This document shows positions 8,387 to 12,714 of a DNA stretch of 12,714 nt, piece by piece. The translations under genes were made by a program, and so were the position numbers. The notes below the pieces were generated by a model that was given only the letters and a program-made list of their open reading frames with translations, was not told where the DNA came from and searched no databases. Source of the stretch: PBB1 sp043749095 (GTDB lineage Bacteria; Pseudomonadota; Gammaproteobacteria; Burkholderiales; Burkholderiaceae_C); contig JAYVEB010000155.1 in assembly GCA_043749095.1 (NCBI GenBank), positions 1 to 12,714 on the forward strand, written 5' to 3'. How positions within the stretch are numbered: position 1 is the stretch's first letter; each line of letters begins with the position of its first letter.

Positions 8387-9730
8387 GTGGGGCTCGCGCC
8401 TCACCGTGAACCGTTGCCCCCACTTCCCATCACGCTGGCCGGCTGGCTGTCCCGCTGCGAACAGCTGCACCCGAAGGAAATCGACATGGGCTTGCACCGT
8501 GTCGAGCAGGTGCGTGCGCGACTTGACCTGACCTTTGATGTGCCGGTGATCGCGGTCGCCGGCACCAATGGCAAGGGCTCGACCTGCGCAATGCTCGAAT
8601 CGATCGCGCTGCGTGCCGGTTACCGCGTCGGTCTCTACTCGAAGCCGCACCTGGTGCATTTCGAGGAGCGCTGCCGCGTCAACGGCGAGATGGCGACCGA
8701 GGCGGAGTTGCTCGTTCATTTCGATGCGGTCGAGCGCTCGCGCGGCGACATCGGGCTGACCTATTTCGAATTCACGACGCTCGCGATCGCGCGGCTGTTG
8801 TCGCGCTCCCCGCTCGATCTGGTGATCCTCGAAGTCGGCCTCGGCGGCCGGCTCGACGCGGTCAATGTCTTCGACGCCGACTGTGCGGTGATCACCAGCA
8901 TCGACCTCGACCACATGGAATACCTCGGCAACGACCGCGAGTCGATCGGGCGCGAGAAGGCCGGCATCATGCGTGCCGGCCGGCCGGTGATCGTCAGCGA
9001 CCCGGTGCCGCCGCAAAGCGTCATCGCACACGCCCGCGAGCTGGGTGCCGACCTTAGGCGCTTCGGCATTGATTTCAACCACTCCGGCGATGCGCAGCAG
9101 TGGGCCTGGGCCGGGCGCACCAAGCGCTACAACGGCCTGGCCTACCCGGGCTTGCGCGGCGCCAACCAGTTGATCAACGCGTCGGGCGCGCTCGCTGCGT
9201 TCGAGGCCTTGGGCGACCGCTTGCCGATCACCGCGCAGGCCGTGCGTCAGGGCTTCGCGATGCTCGAATTGCCCGGACGCTTTCAGATCGTGCCGGGCCA
9301 GCCGACGCTGGTGCTGGACGTCGCGCACAACCCGCATGCGGTCGCCGCGCTGGCGCAGAACCTCGACCGCATGGGTTTCCATCCGCGCACCCACGCGGTG
9401 TTCGGCGCGATGCGCGACAAGGACCTGAGCGCGATCTTCCAGCGCATGGCGCCGCTCGTCGATTCGTGGTGCTTCACCGACTTGCCGACCCCGCGCGCAG
9501 CGACGGCCTTGCAGCTGCAGGCGCTGTTCGAATCGCTGGCGCCGACCTTGAAGAAACCCGGTGTGGAAGCGGTCGCGGTGTCGATGCACGGCGACCCGCA
9601 GACCGCGCTGCAGCACGCGCTGGAGCGTGCCGACCCGACCGATAGAATCGTGGTTTTCGGGTCGTTCCTCAGCGTGGGCGGCGTCCTCCAATACGGCTTG
9701 CCCCGGCTGGGCAGCTCGCACAGCGTCTGA
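8387..9730 (+). CDS. folC: Bifunctional dihydrofolate synthase / folylpolyglutamate synthase FolC
   Basis: FolC adds L-glutamate to dihydropteroate and then extends the polyglutamate tail of folates, using ATP. It is a Mur-ligase-like enzyme. The 447-residue product shows the P-loop GTNGKGST (59-66), SKPHLVHFEER (85-95), LEVGLGGRLDAVN (148-160) and TSIDLDHMEYLG (170-181). It also has REKAGI with the likely carbamylated lysine K191, and DVAHNPHA (311-318) in the C-terminal domain. The start is uncertain. The GTG at 8387 is four bases after accD and may be coupled to it, but its GAGG is too close. An in-frame TTG at 8414 would give a start nearer to the usual family N-terminus. The last codons contain a -10-like TAGAAT. 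Confidence 0.96.
   Translation: MGLAPHREPLPPLPITLAGWLSRCEQLHPKEIDMGLHRVEQVRARLDLTFDVPVIAVAGTNGKGSTCAMLESIALRAGYRVGLYSKPHLVHFEERCRVNGEMATEAELLVHFDAVERSRGDIGLTYFEFTTLAIARLLSRSPLDLVILEVGLGGRLDAVNVFDADCAVITSIDLDHMEYLGNDRESIGREKAGIMRAGRPVIVSDPVPPQSVIAHARELGADLRRFGIDFNHSGDAQQWAWAGRTKRYNGLAYPGLRGANQLINASGALAAFEALGDRLPITAQAVRQGFAMLELPGRFQIVPGQPTLVLDVAHNPHAVAALAQNLDRMGFHPRTHAVFGAMRDKDLSAIFQRMAPLVDSWCFTDLPTPRAATALQLQALFESLAPTLKKPGVEAVAVSMHGDPQTALQHALERADPTDRIVVFGSFLSVGGVLQYGLPRLGSSHSV
9643..9648 (+). promoter_or_regulatory. Possible -10 element inside the folC 3' end
   Basis: TAGAAT matches five of six bases of the -10 consensus and lies about 100 bases before the SPOR gene. It falls across the codons GAT AGA ATC of the conserved DRIVVFGS segment and uses an uncommon AGA arginine codon. 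The sequence 17 bases upstream (CTGGAG) is a poor -35 box. If real, it would drive the SPOR-cvpA-purF part of the cluster. Confidence 0.22.
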
Positions 9731-9744
9731 CCCCTTCCGAACTG

Positions 9745-10548
9745 ATGGCACTGCCCGATTTCCTCAAGCGCCAACCCGCCGACGATGCAGTATCCGGCAG
9801 CGGCGCACGGCCCCTGGGCTCGGTCGATGCGGTCGAGAAAGTGCGCGCCCGCACCCGCCAGCGACTGATCGGCGCGGTGGTGTTGCTGACGCTGGGCGTG
9901 ATCGGCTTTCCGCTGTTGTTCGAATCGCAGCCGCGGCCGATTCCCGTGGACATCCCGATCGAGATCCCGAAGCCCGACGGCTCGCCCGCGCTGTCGTTGC
10001 CTGCGCCGCGTGCCGATGCAGCGAATGCGTCGTCGCAGACGGCCTCGGAGTCCACCGTGGCCTCAGGCGTTGTGACCCGCGACGCGCCGGCCGAGCCGAT
10101 GCCCGCCGCGGAGACGGTGGTGGCATCGGCACCCTCAACACCAGCATCAGCGCCAGTGGCAACTGCCAGTGCCAAGCCGGATGTGCCTGCTGCGGCGGTT
10201 GCGACGGTCGCTGTCGCTGCAACGGCCAAAGTCGCTGCGGCAGTGAAACCCCCAGCGACCGCCGATCCTGTCGCCTCGGTCGCGTCATCGACCAAAGCCG
10301 CATCTGCCGCCGATGGTGTCGCCCGCTTCGTCGTGCAGGTGGGCGCGTTCGCCGATCCGGCGTCGGCGCGCGAGGTTCGCCTGAAGATGGAAAAGCTGGG
10401 CATGAAGACCTACACCCAGGTCGCCGAGACCGCCACCGGCAGGCGCATCCGCGTGCGCCTGGGGCCGTTTGCAACCCGCGCCGAGGCCGACAAGGCGCAG
10501 ACGCGATCGAAAGAGGCAGGCATCGCGGCGGTGGTGCTGACGCTTTGA
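9745..10548 (+). CDS. dedD: SPOR-domain membrane protein (DedD-like)
   Basis: The 267-residue product has a short cytoplasmic N-terminus rich in Arg/Lys and one membrane helix at about 41-59 (LIGAVVLLTLGVIGFPLLF). A long Ala/Val/Pro-rich periplasmic linker follows at about 80-190, then a C-terminal SPOR domain at about 193-266 (ARFVVQVGAFADPASAREV...RRIRVRLGPFATRAEADKA). SPOR domains bind glycan strands lacking stem peptides at the division septum, and DedD of E. coli promotes septal peptidoglycan synthesis. The symbol rests on this domain layout plus the folC-dedD-cvpA-purF order, not on strong sequence identity. The ATG is 14 bases after folC and has no clear Shine-Dalgarno site. Confidence 0.9.
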   Translation: MALPDFLKRQPADDAVSGSGARPLGSVDAVEKVRARTRQRLIGAVVLLTLGVIGFPLLFESQPRPIPVDIPIEIPKPDGSPALSLPAPRADAANASSQTASESTVASGVVTRDAPAEPMPAAETVVASAPSTPASAPVATASAKPDVPAAAVATVAVAATAKVAAAVKPPATADPVASVASSTKAASAADGVARFVVQVGAFADPASAREVRLKMEKLGMKTYTQVAETATGRRIRVRLGPFATRAEADKAQTRSKEAGIAAVVLTL

Positions 10549-10555
10549 GGCCAGA

Positions 10556-10592
10556 CCCGGCACGGCTGCGCTCATCGGCAGCCCTTACCGGG
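10556..10592 (+). other. Nested hairpin upstream of cvpA
   Basis: Between the SPOR stop and the cvpA start, CCCGG (10556-10560) pairs with CCGGG (10588-10592). Inside it, GGCTGC (10564-10569) pairs with GCAGCC (10578-10583), leaving an eight-base loop. The two perfect stems are separated by a small internal loop (CAC on one side, CTTA on the other). No T-run follows, so it is not a standard terminator. It ends 17 bases before the cvpA ATG. Confidence 0.5.
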
Positions 10593-10616
10593 CCCGATGA
10601 CCTGGCCCGATGACCG
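10591..10616 (+). repeat. 13-bp tandem duplication spanning the cvpA start
   Basis: GGCCCGATGACC occurs at 10591-10602 and again at 10604-10615, a period of 13 bases. The second copy contains the cvpA ATG (10610). The first copy contains an ATG (10597) in another frame and a TGA (10598-10600) in the cvpA frame, so cvpA cannot start further upstream. Confidence 0.85.
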
Positions 10617-11110
10617 GATCGTGGAACGCGGCCGACCTCGCAATGCTGGCCGTGCTGCTGGTGTCGATGGCGGTGGGCGCCTGGCACGGTCTGGCCTTCG
10701 AGCTGATGTCGCTGCTGGGCTGGTTCGCCGCGTACCTGGCGGCGCAGTGGTTCAATGCGGCCGTCGCGCCCTACGTGCCGATCGGTACACCCGGCTCGCC
10801 GCTGAACCATGCGGCGGCTTTTGCGCTGACCTTCATCGCGGCGCTGATCGCCTGGGGGCTGCTCGGCCGGCTGTTGAAAATGCTGATACACGCCACACCT
10901 TTGAGTGGCGTTGATCGTCTGCTGGGTGCCGCTTTCGGTGCCTTGCGCGGTGGGGTGTTGCTGCTGGCCGCGGCGGCGGTGGTGACGCGCACGCCGTGGG
11001 TCGACACGCCGACCTGGCAGCAATCCACCGGTGCTGCGTGGCTGAAAGTCGTGATCACCGGGCTGAAACCACCCCTGCCGGCTCGCCTCGCTGATCGACT
11101 TCGGATCTGA
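10610..11110 (+). CDS. cvpA: CvpA-family membrane protein
   Basis: CvpA is a small inner-membrane protein first linked to colicin V production in E. coli. Its normal role is unclear, with envelope stress and bile resistance suggested in enteric bacteria. The 166-residue product has four likely membrane segments at about 7-23, 30-50, 67-90 and 108-126. The conserved loop HATPLSGVDRLLGAAFGALRG (94-114) lies before the last of these. The ATG at 10610 is the first possible start in this frame, because TGA 10598-10600 lies just upstream. No Shine-Dalgarno site is visible, and the start lies in a tandem duplication behind a hairpin. Its place directly before purF is conserved across Beta- and Gammaproteobacteria. 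Confidence 0.94.
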   Translation: MTGSWNAADLAMLAVLLVSMAVGAWHGLAFELMSLLGWFAAYLAAQWFNAAVAPYVPIGTPGSPLNHAAAFALTFIAALIAWGLLGRLLKMLIHATPLSGVDRLLGAAFGALRGGVLLLAAAAVVTRTPWVDTPTWQQSTGAAWLKVVITGLKPPLPARLADRLRI

Positions 11111-11121
11111 GGGGCCCTGAC

Positions 11122-11160
11122 CCCCGACAATCGGGGTGCAGTCGAATCGGCCTCGGGCCG
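11122..11160 (+). other. Two short hairpins between cvpA and purF
   Basis: CCCCGA (11122-11127) pairs with TCGGGG (11131-11136) around a three-base loop. CGGCC (11148-11152) pairs with GGCCG (11156-11160) around another three-base loop. Both are perfect stems in the 78-base cvpA-purF gap. Neither is followed by a T-run, so intrinsic termination is not supported. GGGG at 11111-11114 could also pair with the C-run at 11121-11125, which would compete with the first hairpin. GACAAT inside the first hairpin weakly resembles a -10 box. Confidence 0.45.
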
Positions 11161-11188
11161 CCAAGCAGTTTGAATCGGGAGTGTTTTC

Positions 11189-12712
11189 ATGTGCGGCATC
11201 GTCGGGGTGATCTCAAAGGCACCGGTCAACCAGCTGATCTATGACGCCTTGCTGCTGCTGCAGCATCGCGGTCAGGACGCCGCAGGCATCGTCACGATGC
11301 AGGACTCGCGCTGCTTCATGCACAAGGCGCGCGGCATGGTGCGCGACGTGTTCCGCACGCGCAACATGCGCGCGCTGCCAGGCACGGTCGGGCTGGGTCA
11401 GGTGCGTTACCCGACCGCCGGCAACGCCTACAGCGAGGAAGAGGCGCAGCCCTTTTACGTCAACGCACCGTTCGGCATCGTGCTGGTGCACAACGGCAAC
11501 CTCACCAATGCGCAGGCGTTGAAGCACGAGCTGGCGACCATCGATCGCCGCCACATCAACACCGACAGCGACACCGAGGTGTTGATCAACGTGCTGGCCC
11601 ATGAGCTGGCCTCCGCAGCACGCGACCTGCCGCTGTCACCCGAGATCGTCTTCAAGGCGGTGGCGGCGGTGCACAAGCGCATCAAGGGCTCGTATGCGGT
11701 GGTGGCGCTGATCGCAGGATTCGGCCTGCTGGCGTTTCGCGACCCGTTCGGCATCCGCCCGCTGTGTTTCGGTGAAGGCGACACGCCTGACGGCCGGCAG
11801 GTGATGGTGGCCAGCGAGTCGGTGGCACTCGAAGGCACCGGGCATGTGATGACGCGCGACGTGGCGCCCGGCGAGGCGATCTTCATCACCTCGGAGGGGC
11901 AGGTCCACGCGCAGCAGTGCGCGGAAAACCCGAGCCTGCACCCCTGCATGTTCGAGTACGTGTATCTGGCGCGGCCCGACTCGATCATGGACGGCATCTC
12001 GGTCTACCAGGCGCGGCTGAACATGGGCGAAACACTGGCGCAGCGTCTGATCTCGACGATGCCGCCGAGCGAGATCGACGTGGTGATCCCGATCCCCGAA
12101 TCGAGTCGGCCCTCGGCGATGCAGCTGGCGCAGAAGATCGGCAAGCCGTACCGCGAAGGCTTCGTGAAAAATCGCTATGTAGGGCGGACGTTCATCATGC
12201 CGGGGCAGGGCGTGCGCAAGAAATCGGTGCGCCAGAAGCTCAATGCGATCGGCGTCGAGTTCAAGGACCGCAATGTGCTGCTGGTCGACGACTCGATCGT
12301 GCGCGGCACCACCAGCAAGGAGATCGTGCAGATGGCGCGCGAGGCCGGCGCGCGCCGGGTCTACCTGGCCTCGGCCGCGCCGCCGGTGCGCTTCCCCAAT
12401 GTGTATGGCATCGACATGCCCACCCGCGAAGAGCTGATTGCCCACAACCGCACGCAAGAAGAAATTCGTCAGTTCATCGGCGCCGACGCGCTGATCTACC
12501 AGGATGTCGAGACCATGAAGCGCGTGGTCGGCGCACTGAACCCGGCAATCGTCGGCTTCGAGGCCAGCTGCTTCGACGGCCAGTACATCACCGGCGACAT
12601 CAGCCTGGCCGACTTCGAGGCCATCCAAACCCAGCGCACCGAAGCCCGCAAGGACGAGGGCGACAGCAACGACCGCAGCCGCTTGACGCTGCAGAGCCGA
12701 GACGACGCATGA
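11189..12712 (+). CDS. purF: Amidophosphoribosyltransferase PurF
   Basis: PurF makes 5-phosphoribosylamine from PRPP and glutamine, the first committed step of purine synthesis. The 507-residue product matches the E. coli length (505). After removal of Met1 the nucleophile is Cys2 in MCGIVGV. The glutaminase domain also shows GQVRYPTAG (70-78), HNGNLTN (101-107) and INTDSDTE. The phosphoribosyltransferase domain has PIPESSRPSA and the PRPP loop VLLVDDSIVRGTTSKE (363-378), with D367/D368. No propeptide precedes the cysteine, as in the E. coli type. GGGAG (11177-11181) lies seven bases before the ATG, a good ribosome binding site. The stop overlaps an ATG that probably begins the next gene. Confidence 0.98.
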   Translation: MCGIVGVISKAPVNQLIYDALLLLQHRGQDAAGIVTMQDSRCFMHKARGMVRDVFRTRNMRALPGTVGLGQVRYPTAGNAYSEEEAQPFYVNAPFGIVLVHNGNLTNAQALKHELATIDRRHINTDSDTEVLINVLAHELASAARDLPLSPEIVFKAVAAVHKRIKGSYAVVALIAGFGLLAFRDPFGIRPLCFGEGDTPDGRQVMVASESVALEGTGHVMTRDVAPGEAIFITSEGQVHAQQCAENPSLHPCMFEYVYLARPDSIMDGISVYQARLNMGETLAQRLISTMPPSEIDVVIPIPESSRPSAMQLAQKIGKPYREGFVKNRYVGRTFIMPGQGVRKKSVRQKLNAIGVEFKDRNVLLVDDSIVRGTTSKEIVQMAREAGARRVYLASAAPPVRFPNVYGIDMPTREELIAHNRTQEEIRQFIGADALIYQDVETMKRVVGALNPAIVGFEASCFDGQYITGDISLADFEAIQTQRTEARKDEGDSNDRSRLTLQSRDDA

Positions 12713-12714
12713 GC
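12709..12714 (+). CDS. Probable start of the next gene (two codons only)
   Basis: ATGAGC at 12709 overlaps the purF stop (ATGA). In Pseudomonas and Betaproteobacteria purF is commonly followed by metZ (O-succinylhomoserine sulfhydrylase), so metZ is the best guess from gene order. Nothing in the two visible codons identifies it, and the upstream sequence has only a weak ribosome binding site. Confidence 0.35.

Noticed and set aside
10597..10914. 105-codon frame starting at the upstream ATG of the cvpA duplication
   Set aside because: It overlaps cvpA in another frame and has Arg/Ala-rich shadow composition. CvpA has the membrane helices and the conserved loop.
9764..11164. 466-codon minus-strand frame opposite the SPOR gene and cvpA
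   Set aside because: It is opposite two conserved genes, is Arg/Pro/Ser-rich and carries no recognisable domain.
11636..12628. 330-codon minus-strand frame opposite purF
   Set aside because: It is fully inside purF, whose motifs are intact. The antisense product looks like a compositional artefact.

Overview
This window shows a dense, GC-rich block of housekeeping genes, all on the + strand. The gene order is asd (5' end cut off) - fimV - truA - trpF - trpB - trpA - accD - folC - SPOR/dedD - cvpA - purF, followed by the first two codons of another gene. From established knowledge, truA...accD-folC-dedD-cvpA-purF is shared with enterobacteria, and asd-fimV-truA-trpF-accD-folC-dedD-cvpA-purF-metZ is the Pseudomonas order. 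Insertion of trpB and trpA between trpF and accD is typical of Betaproteobacteria. With the high GC content and protein character, I infer a Burkholderiales member, perhaps of the Rubrivivax/Leptothrix group. No 16S rRNA or other species marker is present.

Layout. Positions 1-1142 hold aspartate-semialdehyde dehydrogenase. Positions 1143-1369 are the only sizeable gap (227 bp). It contains an AT-rich patch with a good sigma-70 promoter candidate, then a short leader that may encode an 11-codon peptide overlapping the fimV start. Positions 1370-3883 hold the polar hub protein FimV. Positions 3933-8382 hold a tight run of tRNA pseudouridine synthase (truA), the last three tryptophan enzymes by reaction order (trpF, trpB, trpA) and the acetyl-CoA carboxylase beta subunit (accD). 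Positions 8387-12712 hold folC, an envelope SPOR protein, the small membrane protein CvpA and purF. Gaps after fimV are 4-78 bp and trpA/accD overlap by ATGA, so much of the run is probably co-transcribed. Promoter-like motifs inside trpF and folC could add internal transcription starts.

Function. The genes feed central anabolism: the aspartate family (Asd), tryptophan (TrpF, TrpB, TrpA), malonyl-CoA for fatty acids (AccD), folates (FolC) and purines (PurF). TruA modifies tRNA. FimV, the SPOR protein and CvpA act at the cell envelope. Shared growth-linked demand is a reasonable explanation for the clustering, but that is inference.

I see no mobile element, CRISPR array, tRNA or rRNA gene, phage gene or defence system, and no convincing undescribed multi-gene system. 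The observations worth a second look are small-scale: the leader mini-ORF before fimV, intragenic promoter-like patches, a nested hairpin plus a 13-bp tandem duplication at the cvpA start, a rare-codon pocket in cvpA, and paired hairpins before purF.
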